DNA of 64,000 nt, from NCBI RefSeq assembly GCF_042655305.1, contig NZ_JBHSLR010000009.1. One strand, given 5' to 3'. The notes beneath the pieces are model-generated. The model ran no database searches. It was not told the origin of the DNA and saw only the letters and a program-made list of their open reading frames with translations. Source of the stretch: Arcanobacterium_A bovis (GTDB taxonomy: Bacteria; Actinomycetota; Actinomycetes; Actinomycetales; Actinomycetaceae). Shown here in pieces: positions 35,806-44,999 of the stretch (positions are counted from its first letter, which is position 1; each line of letters opens with the position of its first letter). A program made the position numbers and the translations under genes.

Positions 35806-37242
35806 TCATGCAAACACATACAGTAGCGCTACGAGCGCAAATCCAACGACGGATTCGAGCGTCTGCTGCACTGTCCATGTGCGAAGAGTGGTTTTCACAT
35901 CCATGCCAAGGAGACGACCAACAAGCCAGAATCCAGAATCGTTGACATGCGAGGCAAACACAGATCCAGCCGAAGCAGCAAGCACGATACAGGCAACGCC
36001 AAGATCGCTTAGTCCAGCATCTGCGACTGCAGGTGCCATCAAAGAGATCGACGTAATGAGCGCAACCGTTGCGGAACCCTGGGCGAGACGCAACGCTACC
36101 GATACAAGATAGGTGGCTAGCAACAATGGAATACCGAGGTTATTCATAGTATCGGATAGCGCACCACCAATTCCTGATGTACGCAACACGCCACCGAACA
36201 TGCCACCCGCTCCGGTGACTAGGATAACTGAGCAAACTGGACCAAGAGCCGAATCCATAATCTTCTCAAGTCCAATACGGTCTGTACCGATATAACGACC
36301 CAACAAAATAATGGCAATGAAAGTTGAGATCAACAATGCAATTGGAGTTTGACCGATTTGTAGAAGCACTTCAACAAAGGCTGACGTCGGCGCTTTAGTG
36401 TTTGTCTCAGCTTTGGTTACCACACCATCGATTACGCCAGACTGTACTAGGGCGTTCACGCCAGTATTCAACGAGATCAATAGTGCAGGCAGTACGAGTG
36501 TGAAAATAACGGTGCCTACTGGTGGAAACGTCTTTGGTAGATCAGCATCATCAATCGTTCCAAACAAGTTCGGGAACTTGAAATTCGTATGTTTGGCACA
36601 GTAACGCCCCCAAAGAACACCGGAAACGTAGAACGATGGGATAGCTACGACGATACCAAGCACCATCACAAGCCCCATGTTCGCCTGAACAATTGTGCCA
36701 GCGCCGACCGGACCCGGATGTGGCGGAAGGAATACATGCATCACGGAGAACGCCGCTGCCGAAGGAATTGCGTAGAGTAAAATGTTCCCGCCAAGTCGGT
36801 GTGCAACAGCAAAGATAACTGGCAGCATCACAATAAATCCGGCATCAAAGAAAATTGGGAAGCCAAGGATAAGTGATGCCACACCAAGCGCAAGAGGTGC
36901 ACGCTGCTCTCCGAAGATACGCACCATAGAGTCAGCCAGAACTTTCGCACCGCCGGAAGCTTCAACCAGCTTTCCGAGCATTGCACCAATTCCAACAAGG
37001 AGCGCAACAGATCCCAAAGTGGACGAGAATCCATTGGTGAGAGTTGATAGTAGTTGTGAAGCAGGAATACCAGCAGCAACCGCCGTTAATAAGCTCACAA
37101 CAATAAGGGTTAGAAATGCATGCAGGCGGAGCAGGATTACAGAGACGAGGATCAGCACAATTGCTGCTACAGCAATCAGTAGCAACGGCCCTGCGCTCAT
37201 CGTTTGTACCCAAGGCTCAGCCGCAAGAAGAATCGGTTTCAT
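35806..37242 (-). CDS. gntP: Gluconate permease, GntP family
   Basis: 478-aa proton symporter with about 12-14 membrane segments that imports gluconate. Family features include LVGIGAMLGKLVEASGGAKVLAD, ILGFPIFFDAGFIVMLPVIF and VFLPPHPGPVGAG in the first half, and SGFWLVGRLLGMDVKTTLRTWTVQ truncated here to its pattern near the C-terminus (residues about 435-458). GGAG lies seven bases before the ATG. It is the first gene of the operon with the kinase/dehydrogenase fusion and is divergent from the GntR regulator. Confidence 0.94.
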   Translation of the reverse strand: MKPILLAAEPWVQTMSAGPLLLIAVAAIVLILVSVILLRLHAFLTLIVVSLLTAVAAGIPASQLLSTLTNGFSSTLGSVALLVGIGAMLGKLVEASGGAKVLADSMVRIFGEQRAPLALGVASLILGFPIFFDAGFIVMLPVIFAVAHRLGGNILLYAIPSAAAFSVMHVFLPPHPGPVGAGTIVQANMGLVMVLGIVVAIPSFYVSGVLWGRYCAKHTNFKFPNLFGTIDDADLPKTFPPVGTVIFTLVLPALLISLNTGVNALVQSGVIDGVVTKAETNTKAPTSAFVEVLLQIGQTPIALLISTFIAIILLGRYIGTDRIGLEKIMDSALGPVCSVILVTGAGGMFGGVLRTSGIGGALSDTMNNLGIPLLLATYLVSVALRLAQGSATVALITSISLMAPAVADAGLSDLGVACIVLAASAGSVFASHVNDSGFWLVGRLLGMDVKTTLRTWTVQQTLESVVGFALVALLYVFA

Positions 37243-37345
37243 ACGTTATCTCCATATGTGAGTTGATTTAGGTGCCTAATTTAATTCGCCTGTCCATTCA
37301 GGAGAATTCGCTCAGATGAATGTTTTTCATCTCAACAAAGGAACC

Positions 37346-37388
37346 TAACTAACCACTGCCTTGTGATTAGTTAAGACTAATCTAGTCT
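37346..37388. promoter_or_regulatory. Operator cluster in the gntP/gntR divergent region
   Basis: Overlapping inverted repeats: TAACTAA (37346-37352) with TTAGTTA (37367-37373), TTAGT-TAAG-ACTAA (37367-37380), and perfect AGACTA-ATC-TAGTCT (37374-37388). Such overlapping dyads between a GntR gene and its divergent target operon are typical operator sites; binding by this regulator is inferred. Confidence 0.5.
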
Positions 37389-37519
37389 AAAGGTATTACT
37401 TTTAACAAGCAATAAAAATATCTTTTTGACACGCAGGTATCTTCTGCACCGAAATAGTCAATGCAATAGCCACCAAAGTACTATCAGTAGCAGCATAAAA
37501 ATGCTAGTGTTTAGGAATT

Positions 37520-38269
37520 ATGGATACACCCGGATCGCGACATAGAGGCATACTGGAAATAGTTGGTCCACGTATCGCCAACGGAATTCTCCCAGCAGGC
37601 TCGGTGATGACTTTAGCCGACTTAGAAGCGGAGTTTGAGTGCTCACGTACCGTAGCACGCGACGTACAGCGCTCACTGGAAGAATGCGGTCTCACCGTGG
37701 CGCAACGTCGTCGTGGCTTAATTGTTCAACCAATGCAATATTGGAACGTGTTCCATCCTGACGTAATCAGATGGCGTCTTTCCGGTGAAGGTCGCGAGCG
37801 CCAAATGGAATCGCTAACAGATCTGCGAATGGCAATTGAAACGAGAGCCGTTGCGCTTGCTGCCAAATATGCGTCTCGTGATGAGCGCACAGAGATTCTT
37901 AAAGCGGGCTTGAAAGTAGTGGAACTCGGCTTAGAGAGTGCGGGACCGGAGTTTATGGAGTGGGACATTCGTTTCCATCGCCTAATCCTCAAGGCCTGCG
38001 GGAACGAAATGTTCGCTGCTCTATCTACTGTGATTGAATCAGTGCTCACATGGCGTACTCAACTTAATCTCATGCCACCAGTACCGGAGCCCCGCGCCAT
38101 TCACAATCACGAACAAATAGCGCGGGCCATTTACGCGGGTGACGCTGACGCTGCAGTCGCTGCGATGCGCGATTTAGTAGACGAAGTTCAAGAAGCATTC
38201 GCATCTCATATGCCTAATGTATTACGTTCAGCAACCACTGCAACACCACTCCCGCCACCCGCAGAATAA
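37520..38269 (+). CDS. GntR/FadR-type transcriptional regulator of the gluconate operon
   Basis: 249 aa. An N-terminal winged helix (about 10-75, with LEAEFECSRTVARDVQRSLEE as the recognition helices) is followed by an FCD effector domain (about 95-230). The FCD metal-binding residues are plausible in EWDIRFHRLILKACGN (Asp and His) and the later AIHNHEQIARAIYAGD (two His). Many FCD regulators sense sugar acids through this metal. It is divergent from gntP, with operator-like dyads between them. Gluconate or 6-phosphogluconate is the likely inducer, by context only. Confidence 0.88.
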   Translation: MDTPGSRHRGILEIVGPRIANGILPAGSVMTLADLEAEFECSRTVARDVQRSLEECGLTVAQRRRGLIVQPMQYWNVFHPDVIRWRLSGEGRERQMESLTDLRMAIETRAVALAAKYASRDERTEILKAGLKVVELGLESAGPEFMEWDIRFHRLILKACGNEMFAALSTVIESVLTWRTQLNLMPPVPEPRAIHNHEQIARAIYAGDADAAVAAMRDLVDEVQEAFASHMPNVLRSATTATPLPPPAE

Positions 38270-38332
38270 TTTCCCCACAACGGCATTTTCCAAGTAGTCT
38301 AGCTACCGATTATTCTTCCTGTAAGGAGCCGT

Positions 38333-38599
38333 ATGAACATTAAAATAAGATATTTTGCTTCCGCCGCCGCCGCGGCCGGAATTACCGAGGACACCTACGC
38401 TCTGGCTGAAAATTCCACAATCGCCACTTTGATTGACGCAATCACCACAAAGCACGCATCGCTACCCAACGGAAGCGATCTCGTGCGTATCCTCGGTTTC
38501 AGCTCTTTTCTTCTCGATGGGCGCCACGCAAGCAGCGAAACTATCATTCCTGCTGGTAGCGTCTCTATCGACGTTCTCCCACCTTTCGCAGGAGGCTGA
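38333..38599 (+). CDS. moaD: Molybdopterin synthase small subunit MoaD
   Basis: 88-aa ubiquitin-fold sulfur carrier. It ends in PPFAGG, the double-glycine tail that is adenylated by MoeB and thiocarboxylated. IKIRYFASAAAAAG at the start and SVSIDVLPPFAGG at the end are characteristic. AAGGAG lies five bases before the ATG. The moeB gene follows after two bases with AGGAGG inside the moaD end. Its partner moaE is at 45000-45434. Confidence 0.93.
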   Translation: MNIKIRYFASAAAAAGITEDTYALAENSTIATLIDAITTKHASLPNGSDLVRILGFSSFLLDGRHASSETIIPAGSVSIDVLPPFAGG

Positions 38600-38601
38600 T
38601 C

Positions 38602-39387
38602 GTGAAGCCACTCGTTGATGTGGGCGCTGAACTAACGCCCGCCCAAAAGGAGCGCTTCGCTCGCCACCTCGTGCTTGCTGAACTGGGCGAAGAGGGGCAG
38701 CGTCGCCTCTGCAACGCTCGCGTGCTCATGGTTGGAGCTGGTGGTTTAGGTTCACCCGCTCTTCTCTACCTGACCGCGGCAGGTATCGGCACAATTGGCA
38801 TTGTGGACGACGACGTCGTCTCACTATCAAATCTGCAACGGCAAGTGATCCATTCCAACGCCGCAATTGGCGAGCCAAAAGTCAGCAGCGCCAAGCGACG
38901 CCTGCTCGAATTGGATCCGAGCCTCACGATAAACACCTACCAACTACGGCTTGACGATTCCAATGTAGATGCCATCCTCGCAGATTACGACATTGTAGTG
39001 GAAGGAACCGACAACCAAAAAGTGCGTTTTGTTATTTCGGATGCGGCTGCACGTGCGCAAAAACCGATGGTCTGGGCTTCTGTACAGCGCTGGCAAGCTC
39101 AAGTATCGGTGTTTTGGAGTGGCAAGAGCGCCGTCGAACACGGAATGCCAGCTCCGAACGGTATCACCTTGCGCGACGTATTTCCCCACGAAGCGCCAGT
39201 CGATGCCATTCCAAGCGGCGTGGAAATCGGATTACTGGGCGCACTACCTGGTCAAACAGGCGTGATTGAGGCTATCGAAGCTATTAAAATCATCACTGGC
39301 ATCGGAACACCGCTCGTAGGCCGAATCAAATTCATCGACCTCCTCCACGCCACTGACGTAGACATCCCGATCAGTCCCGCGCAGTAA
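38602..39387 (+). CDS. moeB: Molybdopterin-synthase adenylyltransferase MoeB (ThiF family), zinc cysteines absent
   Basis: 261-aa E1-like enzyme that adenylates the C-terminal glycine of MoaD. The nucleotide fold GAGGLGSPALLYLTAAGIG is near 48-66, NLQRQVIH near 84-91, and EGTDNQKVRFVISDAA near 134-149. The usual CxxC around the PHEAPVDAIP region reads LRDV, the usual SCAEAG cysteine reads SGVEIG, and the protein ends before the second CxxC, so all structural zinc ligands and the mobile cysteine are missing. The adenylation residues remain. GTG start with AGGAGG six bases upstream. Its end overlaps the modBC gene by 17 bases, tail to tail. Confidence 0.88.
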   Translation: MKPLVDVGAELTPAQKERFARHLVLAELGEEGQRRLCNARVLMVGAGGLGSPALLYLTAAGIGTIGIVDDDVVSLSNLQRQVIHSNAAIGEPKVSSAKRRLLELDPSLTINTYQLRLDDSNVDAILADYDIVVEGTDNQKVRFVISDAAARAQKPMVWASVQRWQAQVSVFWSGKSAVEHGMPAPNGITLRDVFPHEAPVDAIPSGVEIGLLGALPGQTGVIEAIEAIKIITGIGTPLVGRIKFIDLLHATDVDIPISPAQ

Positions 39388-41377
39388 TTCTCACCTGCGT
39401 CGCTTTGACTTCGGCAGTCACTTCCTTACCTTCGTGCAGGTCAAGTTGCACCATTGCCGACGCCGTCACCAAGGCTTTTATTGCATGCGCGCCGTCGATA
39501 AGCACCGATACCAGCGCAGTCGCGTGCTGCATCTGAATGCGCGTGACGATGCCGTTCCACGAGTTGCGTGGAGAACCACCAGTTTTGTGTGCATGAAGCG
39601 CGACTGCCGCAGGATCGAAAATTGCTGCCGCTATAGCACCTTGCGAAACTATGTCGTCAACGTCAGTGCTATGCACAGCGAGTGTGGACGTGACGCGCAC
39701 AGCCTCGTCGAAATACTCTCCTACCAGCAAATTTACTCCCAAGAATGAGGCCACAAATTCATTGGGAGGATTGTTGATAATGGAGTCGATGGGAGCACAG
39801 GCAACGAGTCTGCCCTGCTCAAGCACAGCAATATCATCGGCAAGCGACACCACATCAAGCAGTTCGTGGGTAATCAACACAGCACCGAGCCCCTGGCGCG
39901 TGCGCTGGTGAATAATATTTCGCAAAATCGATTGGGCTTGGAAATCGATACCCGCAAAGGGTTCGTCGAGAACGAGTAGATCTGGACGCACTGCCAGTGC
40001 CTGGGCAAGCGCAATCCGCTGGGCTTGCCCACCCGAGAGTTCATGCGGCGCGAAATCAGCAAAATCCGCCATTCCCACCGCTACGAGCTCTTGCCGCGCT
40101 ATGTCTAACGCCTGCTGCGGAGTTTTCCCCTGGCAACGCGGCCCAAACGCCACATTATGCAGCACCGACATATGCGGAAAAAGCGCCGGATTTTGCTGCA
40201 GAAAACCGATCTTTGCCTGAATCTGCGAACGGCATCGGCTTCCCAGTTTATTACTCGGTAAATCACCTGCTAAAAAGCGGGCTGTGGTAGATTTCCCAGC
40301 ACCGTTCGGGCCAATAAGTGCCAGAACTTTGTGTGTGCTTGATGCGATCTCCATGTCAATGTTCCAGTCGGGCACATCTACGCGAATTTTCCATGGCTGA
40401 GCAGGCTGAGCAGGCCGCACGTAATGTTCATGCTGCTCTTGACGTTCAGACCGCATTTGCTGTTCAGGCGGCAGCACAGGCCATGAGGGCTGTAGTTGTG
40501 GCAACACCGAACGCTCGGCAGGCACAGCAGCGGCAGCGTCGTCGTCCAAAATCTGCGCAGCTACACTGGCAGACCTGCGAAAACGACGCGAACCATAAGA
40601 TTCGAGCGCATTGGTAACCAAGGTGAGCAGCAGCGCAATACTGATGAGCACCATCGAAAGCGCAAGCGCCGTGTCCACGTTCACCTCACGCTGAAGATAA
40701 ACTTCCAATGGCAATGTGCGAGTAATGCCCTGCATTGAACCTGCGAATGTGATTGTAGCGCCAAATTCGCCGAGGCTCCGAGCCGCGGCCAACGCCGCTC
40801 CTGCCAGCAAAGATGGCATGAGTAAGGGCACAGTAATACGCGAAAACTGCCGCCACCGGCTCGCGCCAAGGTGATGGGCTCTGCGCTCGTAGGCAGTACC
40901 CTGAGTTTTCACCGCCGCCTCAACGGTTACGATCAAAAACGGCATCGACACAAAGGTTTGAGCAAGCACAACTGCGCAGGTAGTATAGGGTATCGAGATT
41001 CCAAACGCAGAAAGCGAACCGCCAAGAATACCATTGCGTCCAAAAGTGGTGAGTAGCGCAATTCCAGCTACCACCGGCGGCATCACCAGAGGAACCGTAA
41101 CAAGAGCGCGCAACACGGCAAGCCACCACGGCAATTTCCCCTGCTCACCGGCCCGTCCAAAAACTAGCGCAAGCGGAAAGCCCAGCCCAACACTCAGGAG
41201 CGTCGAAGCCGCGCACGTAAGAAGCGAAAGTTCAATCGCGTCTTGAGCCGCGCCGCTTTGGAGCACTGTAAAGAAGCTACTCCACGGGATCCGCACGGCT
41301 ATCGCCACGAGCGGGAGGCTGAGAAAGACGACAGCGATCATCGCCGGCGCGAGAAGCCATCGTGGGAGAAAACGCAT
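39371..41377 (-). CDS. modBC: Molybdate ABC transporter permease-ATPase fusion (ModBC)
   Basis: 668 aa. Residues about 1-265 are the ModB permease with five or six membrane segments and the EAA loop (RRAHHLGASRWRQF and following, near 170). A His/Gln/Glu/Pro-rich linker (about 280-330) leads to a ModC ATPase: Walker A GPNGAGKST near 358, signature LSGGQAQRIALAQAL near 440, Walker B LLVLDEPFAG near 463, switch His in ITHELLD. A C-terminal TOBE domain (about 595-668) probably senses molybdate. AAGGA lies before the ATG. modA is 33 bases upstream on the same strand. ModB-ModC fusions are known in other actinobacteria. Confidence 0.93.
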   Translation of the reverse strand: MRFLPRWLLAPAMIAVVFLSLPLVAIAVRIPWSSFFTVLQSGAAQDAIELSLLTCAASTLLSVGLGFPLALVFGRAGEQGKLPWWLAVLRALVTVPLVMPPVVAGIALLTTFGRNGILGGSLSAFGISIPYTTCAVVLAQTFVSMPFLIVTVEAAVKTQGTAYERRAHHLGASRWRQFSRITVPLLMPSLLAGAALAAARSLGEFGATITFAGSMQGITRTLPLEVYLQREVNVDTALALSMVLISIALLLTLVTNALESYGSRRFRRSASVAAQILDDDAAAAVPAERSVLPQLQPSWPVLPPEQQMRSERQEQHEHYVRPAQPAQPWKIRVDVPDWNIDMEIASSTHKVLALIGPNGAGKSTTARFLAGDLPSNKLGSRCRSQIQAKIGFLQQNPALFPHMSVLHNVAFGPRCQGKTPQQALDIARQELVAVGMADFADFAPHELSGGQAQRIALAQALAVRPDLLVLDEPFAGIDFQAQSILRNIIHQRTRQGLGAVLITHELLDVVSLADDIAVLEQGRLVACAPIDSIINNPPNEFVASFLGVNLLVGEYFDEAVRVTSTLAVHSTDVDDIVSQGAIAAAIFDPAAVALHAHKTGGSPRNSWNGIVTRIQMQHATALVSVLIDGAHAIKALVTASAMVQLDLHEGKEVTAEVKATQVRITARD

Positions 41378-41410
41378 GAATATCCTTATTTTTCGGATTC
41401 AGAATGATCT

Positions 41411-42268
41411 TCACAAATTCTTCGCTGGCACGAAGCCGTACTTGTGAAGAATTTCTTGCCCTGCTGGAGATTTTACGGCATCAACAAAAGCTTGCGCAGC
41501 CGCAGATTCAGAGCTGTTTTTCAATGTAGCAAGCATGTACGTGGTAGAAACGCTAGCAGCTTCGGGCACTTCCACGATTTTCACTTTCTCGCCCGCAAGC
41601 TGCGCATCCGTGCGATAGACGAACCCGGCGTCGGCCTCTGCGGACTCAACTTTTGTGCGCACGCCCGTCACGCTTTGTTCCTCAGAAACCGGCTCCAAGG
41701 AAACCTTAAGGCGCTCCTCAAGTTTCTTCGTAGTTTTACCACAAGGCACCTGAGCAGCGCATATCACCAGTTTAGTGCCGCGAAGATCGGCAATCGACGC
41801 CACGTGCGCCGGATTATTGGCCGGCACGATCAAACTGAGCGAATTGCTGGCGAATTTCTCAGGGGTATTCACGAAATCGGATACTTTCGCCATATTTCCC
41901 TCGTCGGCCGAGGCAAATACCTGAGCCGGCGCTCCATTCTTGATCTGCTCAGCCAGCGCAGACGAGCCATCGAAAGAAAAAGTTACCTTCACCTGCGGAG
42001 ATTCTTTAGCGAGCACTTTCTCGGCGATTTCTGGAAACGCCGCATTCAGGGAAGCTGCGGCAAATACCGTAATTTCTTCAGTGTTTGCGTTCGAATACGA
42101 GCCAGAACGCTCCTGTTTAGCGTTGTTTGCTTTTTCGCCCGACGTCGTTCCCTCACCGTGCGTCTGTGACGCGCTAGAACAAGCCCCAAGCAGCATACTT
42201 GCCACTATTGCAAACCCAATCACCAAGAATTGCGTTCGCTTAGAATGTAGACGGCAGCGTTGAGTCAT
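41411..42268 (-). CDS. modA: Molybdate-binding lipoprotein ModA
   Basis: Periplasmic-type binding protein of about 285 aa anchored by lipid. Signal peptide with lipobox LLGAC followed by SSASQTHG; then ITVFAAASLNAAFPEIA, FSFDGSSALAEQIKNGAPAQVFASADEGNM and SVTGVRTKVESAEADAGFVYRTDA, all typical of ModA. Two starts are possible: ATG at 42268 (AAGAAAG 11 bases upstream) or ATG at 42277 (2 bases); the first gives better spacing. First gene of modA-modBC and divergent from mogA. Confidence 0.92.
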   Translation of the reverse strand: MTQRCRLHSKRTQFLVIGFAIVASMLLGACSSASQTHGEGTTSGEKANNAKQERSGSYSNANTEEITVFAAASLNAAFPEIAEKVLAKESPQVKVTFSFDGSSALAEQIKNGAPAQVFASADEGNMAKVSDFVNTPEKFASNSLSLIVPANNPAHVASIADLRGTKLVICAAQVPCGKTTKKLEERLKVSLEPVSEEQSVTGVRTKVESAEADAGFVYRTDAQLAGEKVKIVEVPEAASVSTTYMLATLKNSSESAAAQAFVDAVKSPAGQEILHKYGFVPAKNL

Positions 42269-42419
42269 GGCATGCATATCTTTCTTGAGGTTAATCTTTC
42301 TGCGCGGTGGTCGGTATTTGCAGGTAGCTTTGCCCTGCAAACTCCGACTATCCTCCAGCTTATGAGCACAATCGCAAAATGCCAATTAAAATTTTTCACC
42401 TCCAAGCAATACTTAGGTT

Positions 42420-42443
42420 AAGATATTCTCAAAGAATTATCTT
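42420..42443. promoter_or_regulatory. Near-perfect palindrome in the modA/mogA divergent region
   Basis: AAGATATTC and GAATTATCTT are inverted arms around TCAAA with one extra base on the right. It ends 20 bases before the mogA start. A molybdate-responsive repressor site is possible, but no modE-like gene is present in the window. Confidence 0.4.
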
Positions 42444-42463
42444 GAAATAGTAAAGAGGAAGTA

Positions 42464-42964
42464 ATGAGCGCCAAGAAAATTACCGCCGCCGTCATCACGA
42501 TCTCCGACCGTTCCGCTGCCGGTTTACGTGACGATATCTCTGGCCCGCTCGCGGTAAACCTCCTGAAAAATGCCGGAGTAGACGTTCTCTACACCGGAGT
42601 GACTCGCGACGACGTGCGCTCCATTGCCGAAGAAGTGCAAACGGCCGCAATCCACGAGGTCGACCTAGTATTTACAACTGGCGGAACAGGCATTGCGCCG
42701 CAAGACTTCACAGCGCGCGCCATGGACACCCTACTGCGCTTCGATATTCCTGGCATTGCGGAAGCGATTCGCTACGAGGGGTGGAAACGTGGCGTGCATG
42801 GCGCTGCTCTGTCCCGCGGACGAGCGGGAGTACTGGTCACAGGTCTGCACCGAGTCTTAGTGGTAAACGCTCCCGGCTCACCAAATGGCGTTAAAGACGC
42901 CCTTAACGTGCTTCTACCAATGCTCGAACACACCGTGTCTCAGATGCACGGCGACGATCACTGA
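42464..42964 (+). CDS. mogA: Molybdopterin adenylyltransferase MogA/MoaB
   Basis: 166 aa. Adenylates molybdopterin ahead of metal insertion. Key motifs: ITISDRSAAGLRDDISGP near 12-29, FTTGGTGIAPQDFT near 69-82 (the MPT-binding GGTG), and NAPGSPNGVKDALN near 137-150. GAGGA lies six bases before the ATG. It is divergent from modA and converges on moeA, its partner in the pathway. Confidence 0.93.
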   Translation: MSAKKITAAVITISDRSAAGLRDDISGPLAVNLLKNAGVDVLYTGVTRDDVRSIAEEVQTAAIHEVDLVFTTGGTGIAPQDFTARAMDTLLRFDIPGIAEAIRYEGWKRGVHGAALSRGRAGVLVTGLHRVLVVNAPGSPNGVKDALNVLLPMLEHTVSQMHGDDH

Positions 42965-43048
42965 GTCCGCTACCACGGACGGGTGCGCAGGGTTCCGCAC
43001 CGCGGATGAATTACCCAGGTTCGCACTATGCTTGAATCCCTACGTTCA

Positions 43049-44329
43049 CTACCAGCGCTTCACGCCCATAAGCTGGATGTTTACCAGATCTCCTTGAGCA
43101 ACGTGATCAACGTCTGCCTCCACTACCGCGAGCGCATCCGCTTGCGCCAACGAAGCCACCAAATGCGATCCTGAACCGAGCGCATGGATCGGCGTAATCT
43201 CCAGCTCGCCCCGAGAACACGTCAACTTTCCCGGCAAATATTGCCGCCTACCTGCTGGTGACTTCCACGACGCACCGGCACGAGCCGAGAGGAGCTCTGG
43301 TTGTTCACTCACCTCTTTACCCAACAGCTTCGCAATCGTAGGGGCCACAAATAACGCGAAAGAAACCGCAACCGACACGGGATTTCCCGGCAGACTCAGC
43401 ACGCCGACGTCGTCACCCGAATCTCCGCGATAAATCCCGTGACCTTGTGGTTTGCCTGGCTGCATGGCAACTTTTTCGAACGTGAAGCCGTGGGCCTGTC
43501 CAAATTCTTTGACCGGATCAAAAGCTCCCATCGAAACTCCACCGGACGTAACGATCAGATCGGCGTCTTGAGCAGCTAATTCAAGCGTTTGAGCGAAACT
43601 GCGGGCAGTATCTCCCGAGCGATACACGCCCACCACCTGGGCTCCTGCCGCCTGCGCCAAATGGGAAATGAGTACCGAATTAGAATCTGGAATCTGCCCA
43701 AATTCCGGAACAACTCCCGGATCCACAAGCTCAGAACCAGTAGAAATAACCGCAACTCGCGGCTGACGCACCACGCTCACACGCGTTTGCCCGATCGACA
43801 CGAGAGTAGAAATCGCGAGCGCATTCAACGTGTTGCCGGCTTTCAACACAGTGTCACCCACCCGCACATCCTCGCCAGCAAAGCGGACGTTTTGCCCGGC
43901 AGTAGGCTTAACACCAATCGTCACCTGCGCCGGCGCTTCCGATGCACCGCGCGGAGCTTCCGTATCTTCAATCTTGACGACGGCGTCCGCCCAGCTTGGA
44001 ACCGGCGCACCAGTCATAATTCGCGCAGCCATAGCGTCGATCGCACCATCGCCAGCATCGCTACTAGAAACGCCGTCGATCTCCCGCGTACCAGCCGCAA
44101 TATCGCGAACCACCCGCAACACGTAGGGCGGCCCACCTGAAAAATCCACTGTACGCACAGCAAATCCGTCCATTGCCGAGTTATTAAAGGGTGGCACGTT
44201 GAGCTGAGCCGTAACGTCTTGAGCCAAGGTTCGGTCCACCGCTTCATGAAAATCAACTGTTACAGCTGGTAATGCGTGTGGTTGAAGATTACGAATAACA
44301 AGCTGGAGATACTCTTCAGGGCTGAGCAT
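43049..44329 (-). CDS. moeA: Molybdopterin molybdenumtransferase MoeA
   Basis: 426 aa, inserts molybdate into adenylated molybdopterin. Motifs: PPFNNSAMDGFAV near 46-58, MTGAPVPSWADAVVKIED near 105-122, ISTGSELVDPG near 200, TSGGVSMGAFD near 265 and LPGNPVSVAVSF near 320. The four MoeA domains and C-terminal barrel are complete. No other gene shares its transcript clearly; moaC lies 90 bases upstream on the same strand and may be co-transcribed. Confidence 0.95.
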   Translation of the reverse strand: MLSPEEYLQLVIRNLQPHALPAVTVDFHEAVDRTLAQDVTAQLNVPPFNNSAMDGFAVRTVDFSGGPPYVLRVVRDIAAGTREIDGVSSSDAGDGAIDAMAARIMTGAPVPSWADAVVKIEDTEAPRGASEAPAQVTIGVKPTAGQNVRFAGEDVRVGDTVLKAGNTLNALAISTLVSIGQTRVSVVRQPRVAVISTGSELVDPGVVPEFGQIPDSNSVLISHLAQAAGAQVVGVYRSGDTARSFAQTLELAAQDADLIVTSGGVSMGAFDPVKEFGQAHGFTFEKVAMQPGKPQGHGIYRGDSGDDVGVLSLPGNPVSVAVSFALFVAPTIAKLLGKEVSEQPELLSARAGASWKSPAGRRQYLPGKLTCSRGELEITPIHALGSGSHLVASLAQADALAVVEADVDHVAQGDLVNIQLMGVKRW

Positions 44330-44419
44330 AGATTACCTAGAACTTTCTAGAATTTAGCGAAGGCTTAATTGACTTAGCATCACACTAAGTTTGATGTATT
44401 TCGTGCGATTTTGAAGCAT

Positions 44420-44932
44420 CTAGTCCGCTTGCGAGCCGGGCGCGGCACTCTCATAACCAGGACGCACCCAATCGCCTGAACGGCCTCCCGATTTATGGGT
44501 GATCACGCATTCACTGATCACCGCCGAGCGATCCACGCCTTTGACCATATCAATTACCGCGAGCGCCGCAATCGTGGCTGCTGTGAGTGCTTCCATTTCT
44601 ACGCCAGTTCGATCAGCATTACGCACGCAAGTAGTGATGAGCACGTGATCGCTATGCAGCGTCACATCCACCTCGGCACCATGCACTCCAATGGTATGAG
44701 CAAGCGGCAGGAGGTCCGGCACCTTTTTCGCTGCCGAAATACCGGCAATTCGGGCGACGGCGAGCACGTCACCTTTAGGAACGCTTCCGTTACGCAGCGC
44801 TTCGAGCACGGTTTCAGAGCACAGCACTTTGGCTTGGGCACGCGCAGCACGCACAGTAGGTTGTTTTTCGGTAACGTCCACCATCCACACTTTGCCTGCT
44901 GAATCAAGGTGCGTAAGTTTAATATCGTTCAT
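44420..44932 (-). CDS. moaC: Cyclic pyranopterin monophosphate synthase MoaC
   Basis: 170 aa, second half of step 1 in Moco synthesis. Starts MNDIKLTHLDSAGKVWMVDV, then KGDVLAVARIAGI, KVPDLLPLAHTIGVHGAEVDV (the conserved pocket) and GVEMEALTAATIAALAVIDM. The frame is open another 66 codons upstream, but AGGAGG sits five bases ahead of the ATG at 44932 and the extension would run through the moaE start on the other strand, so the short form is right. The 18-residue tail after RSGDWVRPG is Ser/Ala rich. It is divergent from moaE, 67 bases away. Confidence 0.95.
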   Translation of the reverse strand: MNDIKLTHLDSAGKVWMVDVTEKQPTVRAARAQAKVLCSETVLEALRNGSVPKGDVLAVARIAGISAAKKVPDLLPLAHTIGVHGAEVDVTLHSDHVLITTCVRNADRTGVEMEALTAATIAALAVIDMVKGVDRSAVISECVITHKSGGRSGDWVRPGYESAAPGSQAD

Positions 44933-44999
44933 AATTCCTCCTAAATCCATGCTAGTGTGTCTTGAAGATTTTGAAGAATTCTCAGCACGGTAGGAGATC

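Noticed and set aside
42975..43010. Stem-loop GGTGCG/CGCACC between mogA and moeA
   Set aside because: Six-base stem without a T tract; too weak to call a terminator.
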